Source of the DNA: Rhodoplanes serenus
GTDB lineage: Bacteria > Pseudomonadota > Alphaproteobacteria > Rhizobiales > Xanthobacteraceae
Assembly (NCBI GenBank): GCA_009720755.1
Contig: WNKV01000020.1
Span: 1 to 64,000 of the forward strand
DNA length: 64,000 nt
Direction of reading: 5' to 3'
Part shown: positions 12,129-21,493 of the stretch, piece by piece
Position numbering within the stretch: the first letter of the stretch is position 1
Layout of the letters: each line of letters begins with the position of its first letter
Program-made: the position numbers and the translations under genes
The notes under the pieces: generated by a model
The model's input: only the letters and a program-made list of their open reading frames with translations
Database searches by the model: none
What the model was told of the DNA's origin: nothing

Positions 12129-13180
12129 CCGAGCCCGCCCCCGAGGGCACGGCGCTCCCGCAGGATCAGCCACAGGAAGAAGGGGACGCCGATCAGCGCC
12201 GTCAGGACGCCGACCCGGACGCTGGTGGTGGCCGGCAGCAGCCGCACCGCGATATCGGCGGACAACAGCAGCGCGGCGCCGCCCAGCGCGCTCGGCAGCA
12301 TCAGCCGCGCCGGATCGTAGCCGACCAGCGGCCGCACCAGATGCGGCCCGATCAGCCCGATGAAGCCGATGGTGCCGGACACCGCGACCGAGCCGCCGAC
12401 GCCGAGCGCCACCCCGAGAATGACGAGGAGACGGGTGCGGGCGACGTCGACCCCGAGGCTCGCCGCCGCCTCCTCGCCGAGGCCGAGTGGCCGGAAGGCG
12501 TGGCGCTGCGACGCCAGCACGGCGGCGCCCGCCACGATGAACGGCAGGGCCAGCATCACATGGCGCAGGCTGCGGTCCTCCAGCGAGCCCAGCAGCCAGA
12601 ACGAGATCTCCAGGGCGGCGAACGGATTGGGCGCGAGATTCATGGTCAGCGCCGTGCCGGCGCCGGCGAGGCTCGACAGTGCGAGACCGGACAGGATGAG
12701 GAGCAGCAGCGAGGCGTTGCGGCCGGCGACCACGAGCAGGGCGAAGACCGACACGAAGGCGGCCGCGATGGCGGCGATCGGCAGCACGAAGGACAGGACG
12801 TCGGCAAGCCCGGTGGCGATCACCAGCACGGCGCCCAGCGCCGCCGCCTGCGGGGCGCCGAACAGCTCGGGCGCCGCCAGCGGGTTGCGCAACAGCCCCT
12901 GGAGGGCCGCCCCCGACAGGCCGAGCGAGGCGCCCACCGCGGCCGCCAGGATGGCCCGCGGCAGCCGGATCTCCTGGACGATGATGCGGGTCTCCTCGGT
13001 GCCGCCGCCGGCAAGGGCCGCCAGCACGGCGCCGGGCGACACTCTCACCGGGCCGATGCCGAGCGACAGCAACAGGAGGAGGACGACCAGGCTGCCCAGC
13101 AGCAGCACCGGAAGCCGTTCGAGGACGCGCAGCCGCACCCCGGTGGTGCCGGCCGTCGTTGCCGCATCGGTGCCGTCCAA
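12125..13180 (-). CDS. btuC: Cobalamin ABC transporter permease (FecCD family)
   Basis: 351 residues with about ten membrane segments. Family signatures: RLPRAILAAAVGASLGLSGA near 95 and GTIGFIGLIGPHLVRPLVG near 265, the latter being the cytoplasmic loop that contacts the ATPase. The apparent first methionine is a TTG codon at 13180, supported by GGAGG with about 8 nt spacing; no nearby ATG is better placed. First gene after the cobalamin riboswitch. A rare start codon here and GTG in btuF suggest modest translation. Confidence 0.9.
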   Translation of the reverse strand: MDGTDAATTAGTTGVRLRVLERLPVLLLGSLVVLLLLLSLGIGPVRVSPGAVLAALAGGGTEETRIIVQEIRLPRAILAAAVGASLGLSGAALQGLLRNPLAAPELFGAPQAAALGAVLVIATGLADVLSFVLPIAAIAAAFVSVFALLVVAGRNASLLLLILSGLALSSLAGAGTALTMNLAPNPFAALEISFWLLGSLEDRSLRHVMLALPFIVAGAAVLASQRHAFRPLGLGEEAAASLGVDVARTRLLVILGVALGVGGSVAVSGTIGFIGLIGPHLVRPLVGYDPARLMLPSALGGAALLLSADIAVRLLPATTSVRVGVLTALIGVPFFLWLILRERRALGGGLG

Positions 13181-13265
13181 GACGCTTCCTCCGTCGACCC
13201 GCCGTCGAACGAGCGCAACACGGGGCAGGCGTGGAGCGCGAGCGGACGCGCGGGCCTGCCGTCGC

Positions 13266-13447
13266 CGGCCGGTCTCCTGGCTCGCGGATCGGGTCGTCCG
13301 CCTTCCCGGCCCCCGGGGTGGGGACCAGTGGCATCGGGACGATAGGCTCCGCTCACAGTTGCGGGGGCAGCCGCGGACTTGGGCTCAGTCCAAAGGACGA
13401 GCCCGCACCGCGTTCCCGTTTCACCTCTCGGTCGAGAGGCACCGGCG
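13266..13447 (-). promoter_or_regulatory. Cobalamin (B12) riboswitch controlling btuCDF
   Basis: On the minus strand, in order: GCCGGTGCC near 13446, GGGAACGCGGTG near 13415, CTGCCCCCGCAACTGTGAGC near 13367, GCCACTGGTC near 13330, GGGAAGGCGG near 13305, and the B12 box GCCAGGAGACCGGCC at 13266-13281. These are the conserved blocks of the adenosylcobalamin aptamer in the right order. It lies about 85 nt upstream of btuC and should switch off the importer when cobalamin is plentiful. Confidence 0.92.
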
Positions 13448-13604
13448 ACGAGCCATATAACCATGCGGGCAGCGACCGCACAAGGACGCGAGCCGGTCCG
13501 GCCGCCCCTGGAATCCGCAGCCGGCGCGGTATGATGGCGGTGATTCCGTCGCGGCCGGGCTGCCGCGCGGGCGATGCAACCGACCGAGCCCGCAGCCGAT
13601 CCCG

Positions 13605-14585
13605 ATGCTCGACTTCGCCGACCGCAGCCTCGTCCTCGTCGTCGCCGCCTGCCTGGAGGCGACGGTCGCCTATCCGGACCCGCTGTTCCGGGCGATCGGC
13701 CATCCGGTGACGTGGTTGGGCGCCGTGATCGCCACCCTCGATCGGCGGCTCAACCGCCCCGATATCGCGGATGCCAGGCGACGGGCCGCCGGCGTCGCCA
13801 CCGTGGCCCTGCTGCTCGGGCTGGCGCTCGCGGCCGGGCTCGTGATCGAGGCGATCGCGGTGGCGACGGCACCGCTCGGCGCCGTGCTGGCGGTGCTCGC
13901 CGCGACCAGCCTGATCGCCACCGGCAGCCTGGACCGCCACGTCGCCGCGGTCGCCCGGGCGCTCGACCAGGACGGCCTCGCCGGGGGCCGCCGCGCGGTC
14001 GCCCGCATCGTCGGCCGCGATCCCGCCACCCTCGACGCCGCCGGCGTCGCCCGCGCCGCCATCGAGAGCCTGGCCGAGAACGCCTCCGACGGCGTCACCG
14101 CGCCGGCCGTCTGGTTCCTGGTCGGCGGGCTGCCCGGCATGCTGGCCTACAAGGCGATCAACACGGCCGACAGCATGATCGGTCACAAGACGCCGCGCCA
14201 CCGGGCCTTCGGCTTCGCGGCGGCGCGTCTCGACGACCTCGTCAACCTGCCGGCGTCGCGGCTGACCGGGTTGATGATCGTGGCCGCCGCCGCGGTGGTG
14301 CCGGGCGCCTCGCCGACCGGGGCCTGGCGGGCGATGCGGCGTGACGCCCGCCGCCACACCTCGCCCAATGCCGGCTGGCCGGAGGCCGCCATGGCGGGGG
14401 CGCTGGGCCTGCGGCTCGCCGGTCCGCGGATCTATGGCGGCATCGGCGTCGATGCCGCCTGGATGGGCGACGGCCGCGCCGAGGCGACCGCCGACGACAT
14501 CGTCCGGTCGCTGCGGCTCTACCGGGTGGCCTACACGGGCGCTTTCGCGCTCGTCGCCACGGCGGCGCTGCTGCTCGTCGTCTGA
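13605..14585 (+). CDS. cbiB: Adenosylcobinamide-phosphate synthase (CbiB/CobD)
   Basis: 326 residues, four or five membrane segments. It amidates adenosylcobyric acid with aminopropanol (phosphate) late in cobalamin synthesis. Diagnostic motifs: HPVTWLGAVI near 34, the ESLAENASDGVTAP stretch near 155, INTADSMIGHK near 185 and DDLVNLPASRLTGL near 210, and PNAGWPEAAMAG near 256. It faces btuFDC across a region that carries their riboswitch; no riboswitch is seen on its own strand. Start at the ATG at 13605, without a strong ribosome binding site. Confidence 0.93.
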   Translation: MLDFADRSLVLVVAACLEATVAYPDPLFRAIGHPVTWLGAVIATLDRRLNRPDIADARRRAAGVATVALLLGLALAAGLVIEAIAVATAPLGAVLAVLAATSLIATGSLDRHVAAVARALDQDGLAGGRRAVARIVGRDPATLDAAGVARAAIESLAENASDGVTAPAVWFLVGGLPGMLAYKAINTADSMIGHKTPRHRAFGFAAARLDDLVNLPASRLTGLMIVAAAAVVPGASPTGAWRAMRRDARRHTSPNAGWPEAAMAGALGLRLAGPRIYGGIGVDAAWMGDGRAEATADDIVRSLRLYRVAYTGAFALVATAALLLVV

Positions 14586-14602
14586 TACGAGATCCGGCTG
14601 AT

Positions 14603-14740
14603 CCATTGGATGGTCATTCCGGAAGCCGCGAAGCGGCTGTCCGGAATCCAGCCGAGAGTCCAGAGTCTGCCGCGTGATGACGTGTTTCGCTGGGTTCCGG
14701 GTTCGCGGGCTGGTCGCCCGCGCCCCGGAACGACGGCGAA
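14603..14740. repeat. Intergenic palindromic repeat
   Basis: Between convergent genes. The first half has an inverted repeat around AGCCGCGAAGCGGCT with flanks ATTCCGG and CCGGAAT. The second half has GGTTCCGGGTTCGCGGG opposite CCCGCGCCCCGGAACG. Such elements, with the GTCATTCCGG/CCGGAATGAC core, are dispersed in Hyphomicrobiales genomes; here it may also end transcription from both sides. Confidence 0.7.
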
Positions 14741-14744
14741 CTAA

Positions 14745-15719
14745 TCACCCGGAAACAGTCTGAGCCGGCGCCGAGAGAGCGCCCGTCACGGCGGCGACGT
14801 CGGCTTCGAGGCCGAAGACGCGCGCCGCATTGGTCGACACCATCGCCCGGATCGCCGCGTCGTCGTAGCCGAGATCGAGGCAGAGCCGGACACCACGGCG
14901 GAACCCTTCGAGCGGCGAGAACACCCCGGTCTGGCCCAGATCGGAGCACAGGATGGTGCGCTCGACCCCGGCGGCGTCGATCAGCGCCCGCAGGTCCTCG
15001 GCGCTGCGCGTCTTGAACTTCGAGCCTTCGAGGAACATGCACAGCGAATGCTCGACATGGGCGCCGAGCCGCACCAGACCGCGCACGTCGTCGAGCGTCG
15101 CCTCGACGATGTCCTCCGGGTGGGTCAGCACCAGGCGGTCGACGCCGCGGCGCTTCGCCTCCTCGAACACCACCCAGGTCTCGCGGATATGCACGTGGCC
15201 GCTCGCCAGCACCATCCCGGTCTTGGCGACGATGTCGAGGATCGCCTTGGTGTCGTCGCGCACCGTGCCGTCGGGATCGAGCACCGGGACGCCGACCGCC
15301 GGCCGCACCTTCTGGGTCGACGCCGGATGCACCCAGGACGAGGTCTTCTCCCAGCGCAGGTGATGCTCGGCCGCCAGCGTCGGCATGAACACCACCTTGC
15401 CGCCCATCGCGGCGGTGTGCTCGACCGCCCACGGATTGAGGCCGCCGACCACGTTGTTGAGGGCGATGCCCGAGTAGATCCGCGTCCGCAGCTCGGGGAA
15501 GTTGGCCGTGATCAGCGCCGCGGTGGCAACGCCCGCATAGTCGTGGTCCTTGGTGATCACCGCGGCGAAGCCGGCCTCCGACATCTGCCGCACCAGCGCC
15601 AGATGGTCGAGGCCGCGCGGCGCGATCGACGGGCCGGAATGGACATGCGGATCGATGGCGCCGACGAGCAGCCGCGCGATGCGCGCCTCGTCGACCAAGG
15701 GGGTGGCGGTGCTGGTCAT
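14745..15719 (-). CDS. DUF6282-family metal-dependent hydrolase-like protein
   Basis: 324 residues, cytosolic. The segment IDPHVHSGPS at about 22-31 holds the HxH pair that starts the metal site of amidohydrolase/PHP-like barrels, ITKDHDY near 60 adds another histidine and LASGHVHIRETW near 175 a third cluster; CSDLGQTG near 265 places the late aspartate. I recognise the DUF6282 type, whose reaction is unsettled. It is transcribed with a cupin and an aldolase from the same strand, so a ring- or lactone-opening step in a small carbon pathway is possible, but that is inference. Confidence 0.72.
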   Translation of the reverse strand: MTSTATPLVDEARIARLLVGAIDPHVHSGPSIAPRGLDHLALVRQMSEAGFAAVITKDHDYAGVATAALITANFPELRTRIYSGIALNNVVGGLNPWAVEHTAAMGGKVVFMPTLAAEHHLRWEKTSSWVHPASTQKVRPAVGVPVLDPDGTVRDDTKAILDIVAKTGMVLASGHVHIRETWVVFEEAKRRGVDRLVLTHPEDIVEATLDDVRGLVRLGAHVEHSLCMFLEGSKFKTRSAEDLRALIDAAGVERTILCSDLGQTGVFSPLEGFRRGVRLCLDLGYDDAAIRAMVSTNAARVFGLEADVAAVTGALSAPAQTVSG

Positions 15720-15784
15720 GCTGGTCTCTCTCGTTCATCGCCGCGCGACGCGGCCGGGCCGTGCAGCGCGGCAAAGCCGCGCCG

Positions 15785-16621
15785 TCAGGCCGGCATCGGA
15801 TAGTCGTCGGCGTTGCGCACCACGCCCTGGCGGAGGAAGTCGAGCCGCGGCGGCGCGAACACGTCGACGAGGCGGCCCATGGGCGCGATGTTGCGGCTGG
15901 TGTGGATCACGGTCGGCGGGATCACGGTGACGGACGGGCTGCCGATCTCGGCGTGCAGATCGTCCACCCAGTCGTCCATGTCGGGCGTCCACGGCGTGCG
16001 CAGATGGTGAACCCAGGTGCTCTCCAGTGCCAGCGACGCCTGCTCGAAGTCGGCGTGCGAATGCGGGCTGAGCTTGTGGACATTGCGCGGCGCCGTCCAC
16101 GGCACCAGCGGATTGACCATCAGGTTGGCGGTGCGGAAGACGCGCAGGAACGAGCCGTCGGTGACGTGATCGGCCAGCACGTAGTTGCGCAGCCGATAGC
16201 CGTCCGTCGGGGCCGGGCCGCGGCCGAGCGGAGCGACCAGCGGGGCGCCGGCCGCGTAATCGGCCGCGTTGACGGCGCGTGCCGCGAGGTCGGTGGCCTC
16301 GGACGAGAAGATGCGGGCGAGCGTGCCGGCGCGCCGCGCCACGACCCGGCTGTCGCCGGGCGGCACGATGGTGAGGGTGTCGGGCGCCGCCTCGACGGTC
16401 TCGGTGCCGGCCGTGACGGTGGCGGCGAGATCGTTGGTCAGCAGCACGTATTCGTCGGGGTTCTGCCGCGTCAGCACGGCGCCTTCCGCCACTTTGGAGA
16501 CCGTCACGACGAAGTTGGCGCCGCGACAGATCCAGGTCTCGACGCCCGGCGCCGTCTCGCTCGGCGGGGTATCGTAGAAGCGGGCCAGCACGGGCGGCAG
16601 CGGGCGGTTTCCGGTGGGCAT
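15785..16621 (-). CDS. Cupin-domain protein, unknown function
   Basis: 278 residues from the ATG at 16621 (GGAG 7 nt upstream; an earlier ATG at 16660 has none). Two beta-rich halves: residues 20-110 with PDTLTIVPPGDSRVV, and residues 150-260 with KLSPHSHADFEQASLALES, whose HxHxxxE pattern fits a cupin metal site, and VTVIPPTVIHTSRN supplying a second-motif histidine. It looks like a bicupin with one metal site. It lies between the DUF6282-like gene and the aldolase, same strand. Confidence 0.68.
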   Translation of the reverse strand: MPTGNRPLPPVLARFYDTPPSETAPGVETWICRGANFVVTVSKVAEGAVLTRQNPDEYVLLTNDLAATVTAGTETVEAAPDTLTIVPPGDSRVVARRAGTLARIFSSEATDLAARAVNAADYAAGAPLVAPLGRGPAPTDGYRLRNYVLADHVTDGSFLRVFRTANLMVNPLVPWTAPRNVHKLSPHSHADFEQASLALESTWVHHLRTPWTPDMDDWVDDLHAEIGSPSVTVIPPTVIHTSRNIAPMGRLVDVFAPPRLDFLRQGVVRNADDYPMPA

Positions 16622-16678
16622 CGAGGATCTCCGCAAGAGGATGGACGGCGGCGCCCGCACGAGGCGGACGCGGCGTGA

Positions 16679-17422
16679 TCAGGACGTGGGCACCAGGGCG
16701 TCGGCGGCCTGGCGCAGCAAGCTCTGGTCGGAGCCGACGACGATCCATTCGACACCACGCGCCGCGAAGCGATCGCGCTCGGCCGCGTTGGCGACGAACA
16801 TGCCGACCGTCTTGCCGGCGGCGCGGCCGATCGCGATCACCTTCTCGGCCGCCTCGGTCACGGCGGGCGCCTGCGGGCTCTCCAGCCCCATCGAGAGGGC
16901 GAGGTCGGCATAACCGATGAACAGGCCGTCGACGCCGTCGACCGCCGCGATGGCGGCGGCGTTCTCCACCGCCTCGGCGCTCTCGATCTGGCACATCACG
17001 AAGGCGCCGGCGCCGGCATCGAGCGACTGCGTCATCGACAGGGTGCCGTAGCGGGCGAAGCGCGGCGAGCCGGAGAAGCCGCGGACGCCGCCGCGGTGGC
17101 GCGTCATCGCCACGACGTCGCGGGCGATCGCCGGCGTGTCCACATGCGGGACGAGCAGGCCGGCGGCGCCGATGTCGAGCGTCGAGAGCACGGTCGCGGG
17201 CCGCACCTCCGGAATGCGGACCGCGAGCGGCAGGCCGACCGCGCAGCTCGCCATCATCATCAGGTCGAGCGTCGTCCGGTCGAACGGCGCGTGCTCGGCG
17301 TCGATCACCGCGAAGTCGAGTCGGCTCAGGCCGAGGATCTCGACGACTTGCGGCGACGCGGTCTTCACGAAGGTGCCGATCCGCAGGCCGTCGCGCGGCA
17401 TCGTCGGCAGGGTCAAGGGCAT
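16679..17422 (-). CDS. HpcH/HpaI-family aldolase
   Basis: 247 residues, the usual length for class II pyruvate aldolases that cleave 2-keto-3-deoxy or 4-hydroxy-2-oxo acids. Seen: AVIDAEHAPFD near 38 (base and metal-shell residues), RIPEVRPATVLSTLDIGA near 70, CQIESAEAVENAAAI near 145 (metal-ligand glutamate) and DGLFIGYADLALSMG near 166 (metal-ligand aspartate). It suggests that the cluster ends in pyruvate plus an aldehyde. First gene of a minus-strand run with the cupin and DUF6282-like genes. Confidence 0.85.
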   Translation of the reverse strand: MPLTLPTMPRDGLRIGTFVKTASPQVVEILGLSRLDFAVIDAEHAPFDRTTLDLMMMASCAVGLPLAVRIPEVRPATVLSTLDIGAAGLLVPHVDTPAIARDVVAMTRHRGGVRGFSGSPRFARYGTLSMTQSLDAGAGAFVMCQIESAEAVENAAAIAAVDGVDGLFIGYADLALSMGLESPQAPAVTEAAEKVIAIGRAAGKTVGMFVANAAERDRFAARGVEWIVVGSDQSLLRQAADALVPTS

Positions 17423-18013
17423 GGTGGTCCTCGGCAGGTGGAAGGAGGACGAAGGAGGCGGCCACCCTGGGCGACCGCCTTGGTCCGTATTACGATAATT
17501 TTTTCTGCTGTAAGATATACGTGAGAATGCGGAGCCGCAATCTGTCTCGCCGGTACAGAGCGGAATTCGCCGGCCGTCGTCCGGGCTCCGCCACGGCTCC
17601 CGAGGAACGCATTTTCTATTCTTATTCCGAGATTTAACTGATCTCCGTCGGTGGGGCGAAAGGCTCCGGACCCTGCCGTCGCCGCCGGATCTCCATCGGG
17701 AGAGCAGCCTCGCCCATGGCCGCCGCGCGGCAGCGAGCCGCTTGACGGTACCGACAAACGGGCCCTAGAAATATCTCAGAACAAAAAATTGTCTCGTATA
17801 GCGTGACCAAAGATGATCACGCCTGCGACACCTGGCGGGTGCGCCCGCTCTCGCGCACCCCGCTTTCGCCACGCGCCGCCCCCGTCGGCGCTCGCGGGCG
17901 CGGCCGTCCGGCTCCGGCCGTCCGCACCCGGCCCACATCGCCCCGGTCACCCGACCGGGCCCGGCCGCTCGTCCCGAGACCGGCCGACGTGACACTGAAC
18001 CGGGGAGGTCCGG
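17423..18013. promoter_or_regulatory. Divergent promoter region, aldolase / MFS transporter
   Basis: No gene. Two AT-rich islands stand out in otherwise GC-rich DNA: 17487-17522, with an imperfect dyad CGTATTAC...GTAAGATATACG just upstream of the aldolase, and 17766-17805, with the inverted repeat ACAAAAAATTGT at 17781-17792. Either could bind the IclR protein encoded at 19515 or the GntR protein at 23895. I cannot tell which. Confidence 0.45.
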
Positions 18014-19390
18014 ATGATCTACCTGCCGCGCTCGAACTTCGGTCCCGAGCAAGAGCCGCACTGGCGCGTCTACAACAGGATCGCGGCGCGCCTGCTGCCG
18101 TTCCTGCTCGTGCTCTACGTCATCTCGTTCCTCGACCGGGTGAACGTCGGCTTCGCCAAGCTCCAGATGTCGGTCGACATCGGCCTCAGCGACGCGGCGT
18201 TCGGGTTCGGGGCAGGCGTGTTCTTCCTTGGCTACTGCGTCTGCGAGATCCCGAGCAATCTCGCGCTGCAACGCTTCGGCGCCAAGATCTGGATCGCCCG
18301 CATCATGATCGTGTGGGGGCTGATCTCGGCCGGGATGATGTTCGTCACCACCGAGACGCAGTTCTACGTGATGCGCTTCCTGCTCGGCGTCGCCGAGGCG
18401 GGCTTCTATCCGGGCATCATCCTGTATCTCACCTACTGGTTCCCGGCCCGGCTGCGCTCGCAGATCTGCGCCATCTTCTTTCTCGGCATCGCCTTCTCGG
18501 GCGTCATCGGCGGCCCGCTGTCGGGCTGGATCATGCACACCTTCTCGGGCGTGCAGGGCCTGCACGGCTGGCAGTGGATGTTCCTCATCGAAGGACTGCC
18601 GGCCACCATCGGCGGCATCGTGGCGTTCTTCTATCTCGACGACGGCCCCGCCAAGGCGAAGTGGCTGAACGACGACGAGCGCCGCCTGGTGGTCGATGCG
18701 CTGGTCGCCGAGGACCTTCAGAAGAAGGCGGCCGGCTACGGCCACCGCTTCCTCGACGCCATCAAGGACGTCAATGTCTGGTTGCTCGCGATCACCAACT
18801 TCTCGCTGCTCGGCGGCACCTACGGGCTGTCGTTCTGGATGCCGCAGATCGTCAAGGATCTCGGCGTCAACAACCTGCTGATCAACGGTCTCCTGACCGC
18901 CATCCCGTTCACCGCCGGCAGCATCGCCATGATCGTCGTCGGCAAGCACTCCGACCGTCACGCCGAGCGCAAGTGGCACACCGCGATCTGTGCGTTCGTC
19001 GGTGCCGCCGGCCTGGTGCTCAGCGGCATGTTCGGCCACAATCCCTACATCTCGCTGTTCGGCCTGTCGGTCGCGGTGTCGGGCGCCCTCGCCGGCCTCG
19101 CGGTGATGTGGGCCTTGCCCGCCACCATCCTGACCGGCGCGGCGGCTGCCGCCGGCATCGCCCTGATGGCGACCATCGGCAATCTCGGCGGCTACACCAT
19201 GCCGTTCATTCTCGGCTGGGTGAAGCAGCTCACCCGCCAGGTCGAGTTCGGCCTCTATGCCATGGCGGTCATGATGGTGATCGGCGGGCTGGTCATGCTG
19301 ATCATCCCCAAGCTGCGGCAGAATGCCGGCTCCGCCGCCACACCGGCCGAGCCCGCCGAGCAGCCGGGCCCGGTCGCCTCGACGCTCTGA
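18014..19390 (+). CDS. MFS transporter, anion:cation symporter (ACS) family
   Basis: 458 residues, 12 membrane segments. YVISFLDRVNVGFAKLQM near 35-52 is the ACS signature in segment 1 and GYCVCEIPSNL near 75 fits segment 2; PARLRSQICAIFFLGIAFSGVIGGPLSGWI near 145-175 is also typical. The family imports aromatic acids, phthalate, tartrate, glucarate or similar organic anions with H+. GGGGAGG 5 nt upstream supports the start. Followed by the IclR regulator on the same strand, so it is likely the uptake step of this catabolic cluster. Confidence 0.88.
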   Translation: MIYLPRSNFGPEQEPHWRVYNRIAARLLPFLLVLYVISFLDRVNVGFAKLQMSVDIGLSDAAFGFGAGVFFLGYCVCEIPSNLALQRFGAKIWIARIMIVWGLISAGMMFVTTETQFYVMRFLLGVAEAGFYPGIILYLTYWFPARLRSQICAIFFLGIAFSGVIGGPLSGWIMHTFSGVQGLHGWQWMFLIEGLPATIGGIVAFFYLDDGPAKAKWLNDDERRLVVDALVAEDLQKKAAGYGHRFLDAIKDVNVWLLAITNFSLLGGTYGLSFWMPQIVKDLGVNNLLINGLLTAIPFTAGSIAMIVVGKHSDRHAERKWHTAICAFVGAAGLVLSGMFGHNPYISLFGLSVAVSGALAGLAVMWALPATILTGAAAAAGIALMATIGNLGGYTMPFILGWVKQLTRQVEFGLYAMAVMMVIGGLVMLIIPKLRQNAGSAATPAEPAEQPGPVASTL

Positions 19391-19514
19391 TTGCTCCGAC
19401 CTGCCGGCCGACCTACAAGACGGGTTCGATCGCGAGGCACGCCCCCGGGCGTGCCTCCGCCGCAGCGGCGCCGGCCCGGCCCGGCGACACCGCGACAGCC
19501 GCGCCGAGAACCCG

Positions 19515-20420
19515 ATGACCAACGACTCCGCGAGACATGAAGGCCCGGCCCCGCAGCAGGGCGGCGCACCGGCGCGGCCGACCGAGGCCGACGAGTTCTC
19601 GGTGCAGTCGGTCGCCACCTCGTTTCGCATTCTCGACGAGCTCGCCGCCGCCGGCCGGCCGCTGCGCCTCACCGAGATCGCCACCGCGCTCGACGAGACC
19701 AAGGCGAAGGTGCACCGCCACCTGACCACGCTGCGCCAGCTCGGCGTCATCGAGCAGGACGGCGGCACTGAGCGCTACCGGCTCGGCTGGAAGCTGATGC
19801 AGCTCGGCGAGTCGGTGGCCGAGCAGTTCAATCTGCGCGAGATCGCCGCTCCCCACCTCACCGCCATCCGCGACGAGACGCGCGAGACCGCGCTGCTCGC
19901 CGTGCCGGTCGGCTGGGAGACCCAGGTGATCAGCGTCGCCGACAACATCCATGCGCGGGTGTTCATCTCGATCAAGCCCGGCAACCGGCCGCTGCCGCAC
20001 GCCGCCGCCCAGGGCCGGGTGGTGCTGGCCTTCTCGGCACCCGACCTGGTCGACCGCGCGCTGTCGCGCGAGCTCCTGCGGCTGACCCCCTACACCATCA
20101 CCGACAAGGTGCTGCTGCGCGAGCGGCTCGCGGCGATCCGCGAGCGCATGTGGGACACCGCCGACTCCGAGATCATCGAGGGCGTCAACACCCTGTCGGT
20201 GCCGATCCTGCGCGACGGCGACGAGATCGCCGGGGTGTTCTCGATCATCGGCCTGAGCCGCAGCGTGCCCGGCGATCCCGATCCGCGCCAGCTCGAGGTG
20301 CTGCACCGCCACGCCCGCATGCTGTCGGAATCGCTCAACGGCCTCGCCTATCGCCGGCTCCAGCCGGGCCCCGAGGAGCCGCCGCCACGCCGCCGCGGCC
20401 GCCCGCGCGGCGGCGGCTGA
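19515..20420 (+). CDS. IclR-family transcriptional regulator
   Basis: 301 residues from the ATG at 19515. A 28-residue polar head, then a winged helix-turn-helix at about 30-90 (SVATSFRILDELAAAGRPLRLTEIA..KVHRHLTTL) and the GAF-like effector domain from 110 to 275 with GNRPLPHAAAQGRVVLAF and EGVNTLSVPIL. The last 25 residues are Pro/Arg/Gly-rich. It probably senses an aromatic or organic acid and controls the MFS gene before it and perhaps the divergent aldolase operon. Confidence 0.88.
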   Translation: MTNDSARHEGPAPQQGGAPARPTEADEFSVQSVATSFRILDELAAAGRPLRLTEIATALDETKAKVHRHLTTLRQLGVIEQDGGTERYRLGWKLMQLGESVAEQFNLREIAAPHLTAIRDETRETALLAVPVGWETQVISVADNIHARVFISIKPGNRPLPHAAAQGRVVLAFSAPDLVDRALSRELLRLTPYTITDKVLLRERLAAIRERMWDTADSEIIEGVNTLSVPILRDGDEIAGVFSIIGLSRSVPGDPDPRQLEVLHRHARMLSESLNGLAYRRLQPGPEEPPPRRRGRPRGGG

Positions 20421-20434
20421 GCGCACCACGGCGC

Positions 20435-21478
20435 TCAGGACGGGATGTGGCGGCGCCAGGCGTCGGGGCGCGGCGGCAGATCCGCGAAGGTCTTGCGGCG
20501 GTCGGCGGCGCGGCCGATCAGGTCGCGCGCCGTCACGCCCTTGCGGGCGAGATACTCGTCGAGCTCGGCGACCGCCGCGGCGAGCACCGAGAACCCGCGC
20601 ACCATCACGGCAGACGCCATCTCGACCGCGCAGGCGCCGGCCAGCATCATGCGGGCGACGTCGAGGCCGCTCTGTGCCCCGTTGGTGCCGATCAGCGGCC
20701 GGTCGGGACCGAGCCGGGCGCGGCTCTCGGCGAGCCACCGGCAGGTGAGCGGCAGGTTCCAGGCGCCACCGAAGCCCAGCATGGTGTCGAGCATCGGCGC
20801 GAAGGTCTCGATGTCGGGAACGAGCCCGAGCGCGCGGCCCGCCATCACCACCGCCTCGCCGCCGGCCTCGAAGGCCGCCGCCGCGAGGTCCGGCACCCGC
20901 TCGCTCTGGCCGCTGATCTTCACCCACAGCGGGATCGACACCGCGGCCCGCACGGCGGCGACGATCTCGGCCACCCGGGCGGGGTCGAGCTCGGTCGCCA
21001 CCGCGCCCTTCGCCTGGCTCGCATAGGGGGTGCCGATGTTCAGCTCCAGCACGCGGATGCCGGCCTCCTCGACCTGCCGGGCCATGGCGACGCAGGGCTC
21101 CAGCCCGGCCAGGATCAGGCTCGCCACCGCATAGGAGTCGTGGGCACGCGCCTCGCGGTCGAGCCTCGCGGTCTGCTCCAGCCACGCCGCGAAGGGCAGC
21201 GGCGTCAGCCCCGAGCGACAGGCCAGCATGGCGGCGGCGGGGGCGTCCTTCGACCACGGCAGCGGCCGCCACTCCGCGTCGAGCAGCAGATACTCGGCCG
21301 CCTGGAGCTGGCGGCGCGCCGCCTCCGACTCGTTGGTCGACTTCACCACCACGGCGCCGGCCCCGGCGGCGAGCGCCCGCCGCACCCCGTCGGCGTCGAT
21401 CAGGTGCTCGGCGGCGCCGGCGATCACCGGGTTCTTCAGCGTCACCCGGCCGATCGTCGTGCCCATGTGGCTGGCCAT
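20435..21478 (-). CDS. Dihydroorotate dehydrogenase-like FMN protein
   Basis: 347 residues with the DHOD/PreA-type TIM barrel: LKNPVIAGAAEHL near 13, VVVKSTNES near 44, ELNIGTPYA near 145, PLWVKISG near 184 with the FMN-contacting lysine, and LIGTNGAQSGLDVARMMLAGACAVEMASAV near 275-304 for phosphate binding. It lacks the iron-sulfur motifs of the full PreA protein. Given its setting it probably serves a catabolic reduction or oxidation rather than pyrimidine synthesis. Start ATG 21478 with GGGGAGG close upstream. Confidence 0.8.
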   Translation of the reverse strand: MASHMGTTIGRVTLKNPVIAGAAEHLIDADGVRRALAAGAGAVVVKSTNESEAARRQLQAAEYLLLDAEWRPLPWSKDAPAAAMLACRSGLTPLPFAAWLEQTARLDREARAHDSYAVASLILAGLEPCVAMARQVEEAGIRVLELNIGTPYASQAKGAVATELDPARVAEIVAAVRAAVSIPLWVKISGQSERVPDLAAAAFEAGGEAVVMAGRALGLVPDIETFAPMLDTMLGFGGAWNLPLTCRWLAESRARLGPDRPLIGTNGAQSGLDVARMMLAGACAVEMASAVMVRGFSVLAAAVAELDEYLARKGVTARDLIGRAADRRKTFADLPPRPDAWRRHIPS

Positions 21479-21493
21479 TCCGCCCCTCCCCGC

